A program made the translations under genes and the position numbers. Under the pieces are notes generated by a model. It was not told the origin of the DNA, did not search any database, and saw only the letters and a list, made by a program, of their open reading frames with translations. This document shows, piece by piece, positions 19,942 to 30,500 of a DNA stretch of 64,000 bases. This DNA is from Nannocystis pusilla (GTDB lineage Bacteria; Myxococcota_A; Polyangia; Nannocystales; Nannocystaceae): positions 42,501 through 106,500 of the forward strand of contig NZ_JAPNKE010000002.1 of assembly GCF_026626665.1 (NCBI RefSeq), given 5' to 3'. Each line of letters starts with the position of its first letter. Position 1 is the first letter of the stretch.

Positions 19942-20697
19942 CGGACTTCCTCCGGGTCGGGCCCGGCCTCGGCGCGACGCCGGGCGAGGACCCGCAACTT
20001 GTTGGACCGCGCGATCGTCCGGGCGGCGGGCGAGGGCGCGGCGGAGCAGCGCTTCGGCGGCGTCGAACTCGCCGCGGCGGGTGAGCTCGCGGCCGCGGTC
20101 GACGAGGTCGTCGTAGTCCTCGCTGTCGACCACCGCGAGCGGGGGCGGGCGCCGCGGGACGCCGTGCACGCGCTCGACGAGGCCGAGGCGCAGGGCGTCG
20201 AGGGCGGCGTCGATCACCAGGGTGGTGATGCCGGGGTGGGGGTCGACGAGCTCGGCGAGGCTGCGGCGGCCGTCGAGCTCGAGCACGATCGGGTCGAACG
20301 GGCCGCCGGTGGGCTTCCACGGCTTGTCGTCGACCCGACGCAGCACGGTGTCGGCCAGCCGCTTCCACTCGTCGCGCAGGCGATAGGCGTCCATCAGCGC
20401 GAAGGGGACGTTGTCGCAGGTGCGGTCGCCGGCCGGCTCGCCGCGCGCCAGGACGAAGCGGCCGCGGTCGTGGAAGGCGAGCTCGCGCAGGGCCTCGACG
20501 CCGGTGAGGCGGCCGCAGGCGACGGTGCCGACATGACCTTTGAGCAAGCTGATCTCGCCGCGGCCCTCGATGCGCAGCCAGCCGCTGATGGCCTCGACCT
20601 GCGCCAGTTGCAATAATGAGACGAGGCTCACGTCGCGCAGGTCGCCGCGCAGGAGTTCGGTAGATCGGGGGCGCAACGCGCGTATGGGCTCTATCAC
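19938..20697 (-). CDS. DUF4388 (PATAN-like) protein with C-terminal helical tail, one frame break
   Basis: About 252 residues after correction. Residues about 14-85 are a DUF4388 domain (LRGDLRDVSLVSLLQLAQVE, ISGWLRIEGRG, GRLTGVEALRELAFHDRGRFVL), a module linked to signalling and GTPase systems in myxobacteria. The middle (about 95-190) is a second DUF4388-like or winged segment, and the end has a TPR-like helix pair (GRELTRRGEFDAAEALLRRALARRPDDRA). Near 20003-20012 the frame must move: the alternative frame gives NKLRVLARRRAEAGPDPEEVR and a TGA overlapping the next ATG. Without the shift the gene would run into the roadblock gene. Start GTG 20697 is chosen because the domain begins soon after. 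Confidence 0.75.
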
Positions 20698-21179
20698 CGC
20701 AATCTCCGGTCGACAGCCAATCGATGGACTGCACTGTATCACCAGCGATACGCGATACCAGGGAGTCGTGCCGGCAAGACTTGCGGGGCGCGTGAGCTGG
20801 ACCGGACACCGTCCGCAGCGTGTGCGCGCGAGGTGGACCTGCCCCGGCGTCATCGGGGCGAGCCGACAGCGCAGGGACACGGCGCCGCGACGCGAGGTCG
20901 CACGGCTTGAGACGGGAATGCGCACTTCCGCGGGGCGGGGACAGCAGCGAGGTGGATCGGAGACGCGAGGGGAGTGCGAGGAATTGGCGAATGCGAGGAT
21001 GTGAGCGGATGAGGCGGATAGTGAGACGCGCGGAGGTGCATCGAGGGGACGAATGGTGGATGAGGCGAGTGCGCGAACGCTGCGGAGCCGATTGGATAGC
21101 GATGAAGCGAGATGGAAAATGTAGCGAGGCGAAGGGGAGCGGTGAATGGGACGCAAGCGGAGCATCGAGGCGAGAGAGG

Positions 21180-21470
21180 ATGGCTCGCGGGCCTCGGCGG
21201 CGGAAAAGGGGCGGACGGAGCGTCGGCGTGAAGCGAGGTTGCCTCGCGGCCCGCGGCGGTGAATGGAAAGCGAGCGGAGCGTGGGAGTAAAGGGAGAGAA
21301 TGCTCGCGGCGGCGAATGGAAGGCGAGCGGAGCGTGGGAGTGAAGAGGGAGAATGCTCGCGGCTCGCGGCGGCGAATGTGAGGCGAGTGAAGCGCAGGGG
21401 TGAAGCGAGGGAGAATACTCGCCGGCTCAAGGCGGCGAATGTGAGGCGAGTGGAGCCTCGACATGAGCGG
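21180..21470. repeat. Degenerate tandem repeat of about 53-62 bp within a gene-free spacer
   Basis: Units begin near 21180, 21243, 21303, 21356 and 21418. Each has CTCGCGG, GGCGGCGAATG and GAGCGTGGGAGTGAA-like text. The whole spacer 20698-21657 holds purine-rich plus-strand DNA of this style and no recognisable gene. Confidence 0.7.
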
Positions 21471-21657
21471 CGGGGGCGATAAAGGTGATACGGGGGTAGA
21501 CGGCGGACGTGGCGAGCCACGAGCCGGCGAGCGAGGCGCCCCGGGCGGGCGAGAACCGGGGCGCGGCGGGGTCGACCCGCGCGGGCGGGCGCTCGTGCGC
21601 GCGGCGAAGATCGTTGCGAGTCGGGAATAGCCGGGCGGTCATCGGGTTCAAGGTCGC

Positions 21658-22377
21658 ATGCTCCCACGCGGACTCGCGCTCGCGTCGCTCGTCGCGGCAG
21701 GCTGTAGTACCCACCTCTCACCGCTGCACGAGGCGCCGATCCACCTGCCCGCGCTGCCGGAGGCTTCGGGCCCGCCGGTGCCGCTGCTCGTGTGTCGATT
21801 CGACGACCTGCGCGGCGACCGGTTGATGACGACCTCGCCGGTGGGCCTGATCCCCGGGCCCAATCTCCTCTATATGGGGAACACGATCCACTACGTCGAC
21901 CGCGGCGGGTTCGCGGGCAGCAAGAACGGGCGACCGCAGGTCCGCTCGGGCGATCTACAGACGGCGCTGCCGGACCTGCTGGCGGCGACGATCCGCGAGG
22001 CGCGGCCCGACTGGCCGATCGAGGTCACGGCGTCGCCGGATCGCTGTCGGGCCGGCGGCGACGCGAGGTATGTGATCGACGGCGCCATCCGCCGCACCGA
22101 CCTGCGCCTGCACAGCAATGCAGTACCGCTCGGAGTGCTGGGGCTGCTCGGGGTGCCGTTCACGTTCCTCTCGTTCGACGGGGAGCTGGACGTGGAGATC
22201 CGCCGCGCCGACACGGGGGCGATCGCGTGGCGCCACGGCTTCCGCATCGACGAGCGCCGCGCGGTGGGGCTGTACTACGGGCACAAGGCCGCGTATACGC
22301 TGTTCTCGTCGCTGCTGCAGGAGACGGTGGCGCACAGCGTCGCCAGCGCGATCCACATCGCCGAGCGCGGAGCGTGA
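21658..22377 (+). CDS. Lipoprotein of unknown function
   Basis: 239 residues. Signal peptide with lipobox SLVAAGC (Cys about 16). The mature part has a conserved-looking beta-rich core: LLVCRFDDLRGDR, YVIDGAIRRTDLRLH, ELDVEIRRADTGAIAWRHGF, and a C-terminal amphipathic helix (LFSSLLQETVAHSVASAI). This recalls lipoproteins of the GNA1162/LpoB-like type that act in envelope assembly, but I cannot name it firmly. It lies alone between two repeat-rich spacers. Confidence 0.82.
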   Translation: MLPRGLALASLVAAGCSTHLSPLHEAPIHLPALPEASGPPVPLLVCRFDDLRGDRLMTTSPVGLIPGPNLLYMGNTIHYVDRGGFAGSKNGRPQVRSGDLQTALPDLLAATIREARPDWPIEVTASPDRCRAGGDARYVIDGAIRRTDLRLHSNAVPLGVLGLLGVPFTFLSFDGELDVEIRRADTGAIAWRHGFRIDERRAVGLYYGHKAAYTLFSSLLQETVAHSVASAIHIAERGA

Positions 22378-23070
22378 GCGCGCGGCGCAAAAAGGCCGAG
22401 GTCGCGGCGCGCTCGTGATTCAGGACGGTGCGTGCGAGCGACAGGGGAATGGGAGGAGCGCGCGCGCTGGGGTCCGGATGCACCGAGGCGATTCGCCCGT
22501 CGTCCGGCGCGCCTCGAGGGCATGATTCATGCGGGACTCGCGGGCGCGAGTCGACGCTCCGCGAGCCGCACACCGCGTCGCCCCGACGGACGAAGGCGGA
22601 CCGGGCATCCGACGATGAATGCCAGGAGCGCCTCGCCCGGTGTCCTCGACGCGAGCGTCGGGCCGTGGCCGGGTCGATGGCGGCGAATTGTCGCAGCGCG
22701 GAGGTGCGCGGGAGAGATGTCTTTTAAAACATGCGGTCAATCGACCGCGGGACGGCGCACGTCAGGCACGATTCACGGCGGCCGCCGATGATTCGGCCAG
22801 GTGCTGTCTGTGGGCCGCAACCTCGGGCGTCGCTGCAGATTCATGGCAGGCCGAACCGGTTGCGTCTGGTCCGCGCGCCGGTTACCGTCGGAACGTGCGG
22901 GCCCATTCCTTTTTACTTTTATTAACGGGGGAGAGCGGGAGGCGAGTCGACGCGCTGGGTGGCCGCCGGGCCTCGCCGGGATCGATCAAGCGAGCTCACG
23001 GCGGTTGACGAATGCCTGAGCGAGGCCGCCGCGGGGAACCGAGCCAGGCGCAGCGACGAGGGCGACGGGG

Positions 23071-23600
23071 CGGTGAATGGCGGTGCGGGTGAACATCGCA
23101 GTGAGGGGGCGATGAGTGGCCGCGGCCGCGAGGGGGCGGCGGCGCGGGGAATCGCGGGGCGGGTGACGGCGCGGGTGAACATCGCGGTGAGGGGGCGACG
23201 AGTTGCTGCAGGCGGGGCGGTGCGAGGAATCGCGGTGCGGGCGGCGACGCGGGAGAACATCGCAGGGAGGGGCCGACGAGCTGTGGCGAGGGCGGCGGTG
23301 CGGGGAATCGCGCGGCTGGCCGCGACGCGGGTAAGCATGGCGATGACGGATCGACGAGTGGCCGCGGTCGCCAGGGGCGTGGCGGTGCGAGGAATCGCGG
23401 TGCGGGTCGTGTCGCGGGTACACATGGCGAAGCGGATCGTCGAGCTGCGATCGTGATGGAGATCGCAGCGCGGGTGGACTCCGCGAGGACGGCCCCGCGC
23501 CGTCGCCGTGGCGACGGGCGCGGCGGTGCGAGGAATCGAAGCGCCCCCGAGCCGTCGCGGGCGCGGCGGTGCGGGGAATCGAGGCAGGCGCCGGAGTGCG
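23071..23600. repeat. Tandem repeat array, 78-bp main period
   Basis: The anchor GGAATCGCG occurs at 23148, 23226, 23304 and 23391 (spacings 78, 78, 87), with shortened forms at 23532 and 23575. Each unit also has GCGGGTGAACATCGC-like and CGACGAG text. The first four spacings are multiples of three. On the plus strand a frame from about 22959 to 23456 reads a 26-residue repeat (VRGIAVRAATREN, then IAGRGRRAVARAA). The minus strand is also open, so coding is unproven. Confidence 0.75.
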
Positions 23601-24225
23601 GAGAGGAAGAGCGGCGGCGATCTTGCGCGCGCGAGCGGCCGCCTGCGCGGTGGCTCGCGGTCGAGCGAGCGCGCGAGTCCGGCGGTGGGCGCCGACGATC
23701 CGTCGCTGCGCGCGAGGAGGCGGCGACAGATCGACCCGCGTTTCGCGGCCCGCTCGGCGACGACCGCGGCGGTCTCGCGCGGCAGGCGGACGTCGGTCTC
23801 CGCTGCGGTGTCGGGGGTCGTGACGGACCGGCCGCGATTGTTGCCCGGCGCGCCGCGGTTCCTGACAGGCCGGTCCGCAGCGGGCCGCCGACGAGGACGT
23901 GCGCGGGCGGATCGATTGTCAGCACGAGGAGGCGGGGTGGCATGATTCGCCCGGCGATCTCCTCGGCGTCGGCGCACCGTCGGGTCGCGCCGGGCGGTCT
24001 CATCAGGGTCCAGTGCAAGCAGCGGTCGCCGACCTCGCGGCTGGAGAGAGTCCACGTCCGCGAGCGCCCGCGAAATGTGGAGACAGGCCAGTACACATCC
24101 GAGGTGCGCGATGCTGACCTTTCCTGTAGTGTGGCCGCGGCGACCGAGAAACACCCCAGCATGTGCATCTCGCGCGGCGAGCGGCTCGCTGCAGGAGCCG
24201 TGAATGTTTCACAGTGTCATTCGCC

Positions 24226-24353
24226 GGGGAGATCTCCCCACTCCGCACGAAGCAGTTTCACCGGTGCGAAAGTTTGTTGCCCAGGTCGCGATACCTTGAA
24301 ATACATAGTTCTCGCGAATGACATTCGCGACGCGAATGGCGGACAGGTGTCCG
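24226..24353. promoter_or_regulatory. Cluster of three inverted repeats in the megasynthase control region
   Basis: GGGGAGATCTCCCC (24226-24239) is a perfect palindrome. TCGCGAAT-GAC-ATTCGCGA (24312-24330) is a perfect 8-bp inverted repeat. CGGACA-GG-TGTCCG (24340-24353) is another. They lie 200-320 bp before the start codon. Regulator binding is inferred from symmetry only. Confidence 0.45.
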
Positions 24354-24549
24354 GTCGGTAGAATTCCTATTACGCGGCGAGTTGCCGCGGTGTATATCTA
24401 TTCATACCCGCTACACGGGACATAGTCTTTATTTGGCTCCACGACCAGGGGCATTTCTCTCGGCGATACATATTCGCGCTCGAGACGAAGTGGCCAGGGA
24501 CAGCAGCGAGTCGCTCTAGCGCGTGGACTTCGCGCATCAAGGGGGAAAT

Positions 24550-27500
24550 GTGCACCTTCGTCGTTCGGATGTATACACGGAAATCGACTGCGTCGACGTC
24601 GGCCCGCCGCACCGGGAGGCACCTGTCGAGGGCTACACAATCGCCGCCTCGTGCGAACAGGCGCTGGTGTGGCTGCGCCTGGGGCTGTTCGGGCCGTCGC
24701 CGGTGAACCACCGCTGCGCCGGCGCGTGGCTCGACGGACCGCTCGAGCCGGGGCGGGCCCTGCAGGCGACGGCGCGGCTCGGGGAGCGCCACGATCTGCT
24801 GCGGACGACCTTCTGCGAGCAGACGCAGGAGAACGGTGAACCGCGGCTGTACCAAGTGATCGCCGGGGCCGCGTCGCCGCGGCTGGTCCGCGTCGAGGGC
24901 GGCGACTGGAGCGAGGAAGAGGTGCTGCGCCGCGCCGCCGAAGCGGCCCGTGGCAGCCTCGACCCGCAGGGCGAGCCACCCTGGCGGATCTACCTGATCC
25001 GTCAGCGCGCCGACCGGCACCTGGCAGTATTGGTCGTACACGCGCTCCTCGCCGATGCCGACAGCGACGCGGAGTCCCTCCTCAAGGAATGGCGAATGCT
25101 GGTCGAGGGGACCGGTCTCATGACCGGACAGGTGACCGGGCTCTATACGCAGCACCTGCACGCGCAGGCCGAGTCGCTGGAGTCGCCCCGGACCCGCGGC
25201 GCGATCGCATGGTGGCAAGCCCAGCACGCCGGCGCGCCGGCGCTGCTCGAGCTGCCGGTGGATCGCCCGCGCTCGCCGATGCCCGCACGCGCCGGCGGCA
25301 GAGTGTCGCGGCGGGTCGGCGACGACCTTCCGGCGGCGCTCACGGCCGCGGCGAGCCGCGCCGGCGTCGACGTCGAGACGGTCGCGCTGGCGGGGCTGCT
25401 GGCGGTGCTGCATCGCTATACCGGCCAGGTCGAGCTGGTGGTGGAGGCCCGCGCGGCCCGGCCGACCGAGAAGGTACGGCTGGGGCCGGTGGCCGACCGC
25501 TGGATGCTGCGGGTCGCGGTGGCGCCGGAGCAAGGCTTCGAGTCCCTGCTGTCGCGGACGCGCACGGCGATCGCGACGGCGCAGGAGCACGGGGCGCTGG
25601 CCTCGCTGGTCGCGGCGATGACGACCCGCGCGCCGGGCTGCCAGGTCTACTTCCACGGCGCGTGCGCGGAGCCGTCGGCGGTCGCCCTCGACCTCGGGGT
25701 GGTGGGCCACGAGCTCGAGCTGTCGATCGACCTGCGCGACGGGCTGCTGCTCGCCGCCTACGACCGCGACCTGTTCGAGGCCGACACGGTGGCGCGATTG
25801 CTCGGCCACTGGGAGATGGTGCTGGTCGCGGCGCTGGCCGAGCCGACGCGGCCGGTCGCCGCGCTGGCGCTGCTGGTGCCGACCGAGATGCAGGCGATCG
25901 TCCGCGAATGGAACGCCACCGACGCGGCCCGTCGCGGGCCCGACTGCCTGCAGGCGCTGTTCGCCGCCCAGGTCGCGCGCACGCCCGAGGCGCCGGCGGT
26001 CGTGTGCGCCGGGCAGAGCCTGACCTACCGCGCGCTGCACGAGCGCGCGACCCGCCTGGCCTGGCGCCTGCGGGCCCTGGGCGTCGGCGCCGACGTGCCG
26101 GTCGGGCTGTTCCTCGATCGCTCGCTCGAGCTGGCGGTCGGGGTGCTGGCGATCTTGCTGGCCGGCGGGACCTACGTGCCGCTCGACCCGGCGTACCCGG
26201 CGGAGCGGGTGGGGTGGATCGTCGCCGACAGCGGGGCGGCGGCGATGGTGACGACCTCGGCGCTGGCGGCCGCGCTGCCGCCGAGCCAGGCCCAGTCGGT
26301 GCTGGTCGACGTCGCGTTCGAGGCGAGCCCGGTGCCGCTGCCGCGCACGGCCCCCGGCGACCTGGCGTACGTGATCTACACTTCGGGCTCGACGGGCCGG
26401 CCGAAGGGGATCGGCATGCCGCACGGAGCGCTCGTCAACCTGATCGAGTGGCACGCGGCGGAGCTGCTCGGGGAGCGCGCACGCTGCAGTTCGCGGCGCT
26501 CGGCTTCGATGTCTGCTTCTACGAGATGTTCATCGCCTGGCGCACCGGCGGCTCGGTCCACATGATCGACGAGGCGGTCCGCCACGACGTGGCCCGCCTC
26601 GGCGCGGTGATCGAGGCCGAGGCGATCGAGAAGGTCATCCTGCCGGTGGTGGTGCTGCAGCAGCTGGCGGAGGAGTTCGCCGAGCGCCCCGAGGTGCTGC
26701 GCAGCCTGAAGGAAGTGACGACGACGGGCGAGCAGATGCACCTGACCGCGCCCGTGATCGCGCTGCTCGAGCGCCTGCCGGGCTGCAGCCTGCACAATCA
26801 CTACGGGCCGGCGGAGAGCCACGTGGTCACCGCCCACGCGCTGCCCGAGGCGCGCGCGCAGTGGGTGCCGCACCCGCCGATCGGGCGGCCGATCGCCAAC
26901 ACCCGCGTGCTGGTGCTCGACCCGCACATGAACCCGTGCCCGGTCGGCGTGCCGGGCGAGCTCTACATCGGCGGCGAGGGCCTGGCCCGCGGCTACTGGA
27001 ACCGCCCCGATCTGACGGCCGAGCGCTTCGTGCCCGATCCGTTCGCCACAGAGCCCGGGGCGCGGCTCTATCGCACCGGCGACATCACCCGTCAGCGGCC
27101 CGACGGCATCATCGACTACCTGGGGCGGCGCGACGATCAGGTGAAGATCCGCGGCGTCCGGGTCGAGCTCGGAGAGGTGCTGTCGGCGATCTCCCGTCAC
27201 CCGCGGGTGCAGGAGGCGGTGGTGATCGCCCGCGAGGACACGCCGGGCGAGCGCCGGCTGGTGGCCTACTTCGTGGCGACCCAGGACGAGGCCGCCGGCG
27301 AGGTGGCGGCCGAGCTGCGGGTGTTCCTCCGCCGCTCGCTGACGGAGGCGATGATCCCGACGGCGTTCGTGGCCCTGCGCGAGCTGCCGCTGACGCCGAA
27401 CGGGAAGATCGACAAGCGCGCGCTGCCGCGGCCCGAGGACGACACGACGGCGAGCACGTCGGTGCCGCCGCGCTCGGAGCTCGAGGTGTCGCTGGCGGCG

Positions 27501-30500
27501 ATCTGGCAGGACGTGCTGAAGGTCGAGCGGGTCGGGGCGCACGACGACTTCTTCGCGCTCGGCGGGCACTCGCTGCTGGCGACGCAGGTGCTGGCGCGGG
27601 TGCGGCGGACCTTCGGGGTCGAGCTGACGCTGGCGCAGCTGTACGCGGGGCCGACGGTGGCGGCGCTGGCGGGGCTGGTGCGGGCCCGGCGGGCGCCGGT
27701 GACCGAGGCGCCGGCGATCGAGCCGGCCGGGCGCGGCGGGCCGCTGCCGCTGTCGCTGGCGCAGGAGCGGCTGTTCTTCCTGCACCGCCTGGCGCCCGAG
27801 AGCACGGCCTACAACTGCCCGCACGGGTTCCGCCTGCGCGGGCGGCTCGACGCGGCGGCGCTGCAGCGCGGGCTCGACGGGCTGGTGGCGCGCCACGAGG
27901 CGCTGCGCACGACCTTCGTCGAGATCGAGGGGCAGGCGCGGCAGGTCGTCGCGGAACGCGGGGCGGTGCCGCTGCGCCGCTTCGACCTGCGCAGCCTGCC
28001 CGACGAGCTGCGGGCGCTCGAGCTCGAGAAGCGGCTGGCGACCGAGGTGCGGCGGCCGTTCGACCTCGAGCGCGGGCCGCTGGTGCGCGGCTGCCTGGTG
28101 CAGCTGGCCGACGACGAGCACTTCCTGCTGCTCGACCTGCACCACATCGTCATCGACGGCTGGTCGATGCGGCTGCTGCTCGACGAGCTGGCGGCGCTGT
28201 ACGAGGCCGACGTGCGCGGTGAAGCCGCTTCGTTGGCGCCGCTCGGGCTGCAATTCGCCGACTACGCGGCGTGGGAGCGCGGACGCCTGCAGCAGGGGTT
28301 GGAGGGGTCGATCGCGTGGTGGCGCGAGGCCCTGGCCGGCGCGCCGCAGCTGCTGCCGCTGCCGACCGATCGGCCGCGGCCTTCCACGCAGAGCTTCCGC
28401 GGCGGGGCGATCGCGCTGACGCCGGGGGCCGAGGTCAGCGCGGCGCTGCGGCGCCTCGGCGCGCCGGCCGGGCTGTCGCCGACGCTGGTGCTGCTGGCCG
28501 GGTTCGCGGCGCTGCTGCACCGCTACACCGGCGAGTCGACGATCGTGCTCGGCATGCCGACGGCGGCCCGCGACCGCGTCGAGCTCGAGGGGCTGGTCGG
28601 GTTCTTCGTCAACACGCTGCCGATCCGCGTCGACCTGGCCGGCGACCCGAGCTTCGTCGAGCTGCTGGCGCAGGTCCGCAAGACCACCCTGGCGGCCTAC
28701 GACCACGACGCGGTGCCGTTCGATCGCATCGTCCAGGAGCTGCGGCCCGAGCGGACGCTGAGTCACAACCCGATCGTGCAGGTCGGCTTCGCGCCGCAGC
28801 CGCCCGGGGCCCGCGCGCTGCGGCTCTCGGGGCTGCAGGTCGAGAGCGTCGAGGCCGACGTGCCGCGGGCGATCTTCGACCTGACGCTGTACGTGTCGGA
28901 GGAGGGCGGCGAGCTGACGGCGATGCTCGAGTACAGCGCCGATCTGTTCGAGCGGGCGACGATCGAGCGCATGGGCGAGCACCTGCTGGCGCTGCTGCGC
29001 GGGGCGATCGCGCGGCCGCAGGGGCGGGTGTCGCAGGTGGCGATCCTGGGGCCCGAGGAGCGCGCCGAGGTGGTGACCCGCTGGAACCGGACCGCGGCGG
29101 CGCCGGGGCGTGAGACGGAGATGATGCACGCGCTGGTGGCCCGGGCGGCGGCGCAGGGGCCCGAGCGCGTGGCGGTGACCCTCGGCGAGGCGCGGCTGAC
29201 GTACGCGGAGCTCGAGCGGCGCGCCGAGCAGCTGGCGCGGCACCTGACGGCGCGGGGCGTCGGCGCGGAGTCGCTGGTGGCGGTGAGCGTGGAGCGCTCG
29301 CTCGAGCTGGTGATCGCGGTGGTCGCGGTGCTCAAGGCCGGGGCGGCGTTCCTGCCGCTCGATCCGGCGTACCCCGCGGAGCGGCTGGAGTTCATGCTGG
29401 CCGACAGCGGCGCGCGGGTGGTGCTGACGCAGGCGCGGCTGGCCGAGCGGTTCGTCGGGCGCGAGGTGATCCGGCTCGACGCCGATCACGAGGCGATCGT
29501 TGCGAATGCAACGGACTTGACTGTCGCCGACGATCCGGGGCGGGCGGCGTACGTGATCTACACGTCGGGCTCGACCGGGCGGCCGAAGGGGTGGTCGTCG
29601 AGCACCGCAGCGCGGTCAACCTGGCGCGGGCCCAGCGGGCGCTGTTCGGGCTGACGGACGCGAGCGTCGTGCTGCAGTTCTCGGCGCTCTCGTTCGACGC
29701 GTTCGTGTTCGAGCTGCTGCTGGCGTGGGGGGTGGGGGCGACGCTGTGCCTGCTGCCGCCGCGGTTGCCGGTGCCGGGGCCCGAGTTCGCCGAGCTGCTG
29801 CGCGGCCAGCGGGTGTCGATGTGCGTGCTGCCGCCGTCGGTGCTGGCGGCGATGGCCGACGACCCGCTGCCCGACCTCGTGCACGTAGTCGCCGCGGGCG
29901 AGGCCTGCAGCGCCGAGCTGGTGGCGCGGTGGGGCCGCGGGCGGCGGTTCGTCAACGCCTACGGGCCGACCGAGACCACGGTGTGCGCCTCCGCGGCCGC
30001 GTGCGAGCCCGGCGAGGGTCCGCCGCCGATCGGCCGGCCGCTCGCCGACGTGCAGGTGTACGTGCTCGAGCCGTCGGGGCAGCCCGCGCCCGTCGGCGTG
30101 TTCGGCGAGCTGTACGTCGGCGGCGCCGGGGTGGCGCGCGGCTACCTCGGGCGGCCCGCCCTGACCGCCGAGAGGTTCGTGCCGGATCCGTTCTCGGGCC
30201 AGCGCGGCGCCCGGCTGTACCGCACCGGCGACCGCGTGCGCTGGCGGCCCGACGGGCAGCTCGAGTTCGCCGGGCGGCTCGATCGCCAGGTCAAGCTCCG
30301 CGGCTTCCGCATCGAGCTCGGCGAGGTCGAGGCGGTGGTGCGCGCCCACCCCGAGGTGCAGGACGCGGTGGTGGTGGTGATCCGCGAGGAGCTGGCGGCG
30401 TACGTGGTGCCGCGCAGCGGTGACGCGGGGCTGGCGGCGGCGGTCCGGGCGTTCGCGCAGGGGCGCCTGCCGGGGCACATGGTGCCGTCGTCGGTGGTGG

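Larger units (their letters stand above)
22378..24549. other. 2.2-kb stretch without a supportable gene, upstream of the megasynthase
   Basis: The first 600 bases have no recognisable gene. A 78-bp tandem repeat array follows (23071-23600). The last 350 bases (about 24190-24540) are clearly more AT-rich, hold three perfect inverted repeats and are the probable control region of the NRPS-PKS gene. All open frames are Arg/Ala/Pro-rich and without family resemblance. Confidence 0.65.

Noticed and set aside
24600-25880. First C domain as a lipid-loading starter domain
   Set aside because: Lipo-initiation C domains keep the HHxxxDG motif, but here it is degenerate, so I call it a decayed or non-canonical C domain.
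26376-29489. 1,037-codon minus-strand open frame inside the megasynthase
   Set aside because: It is the shadow of a GC-rich NRPS gene, with no family resemblance. The plus strand has all A, T and C domain motifs.
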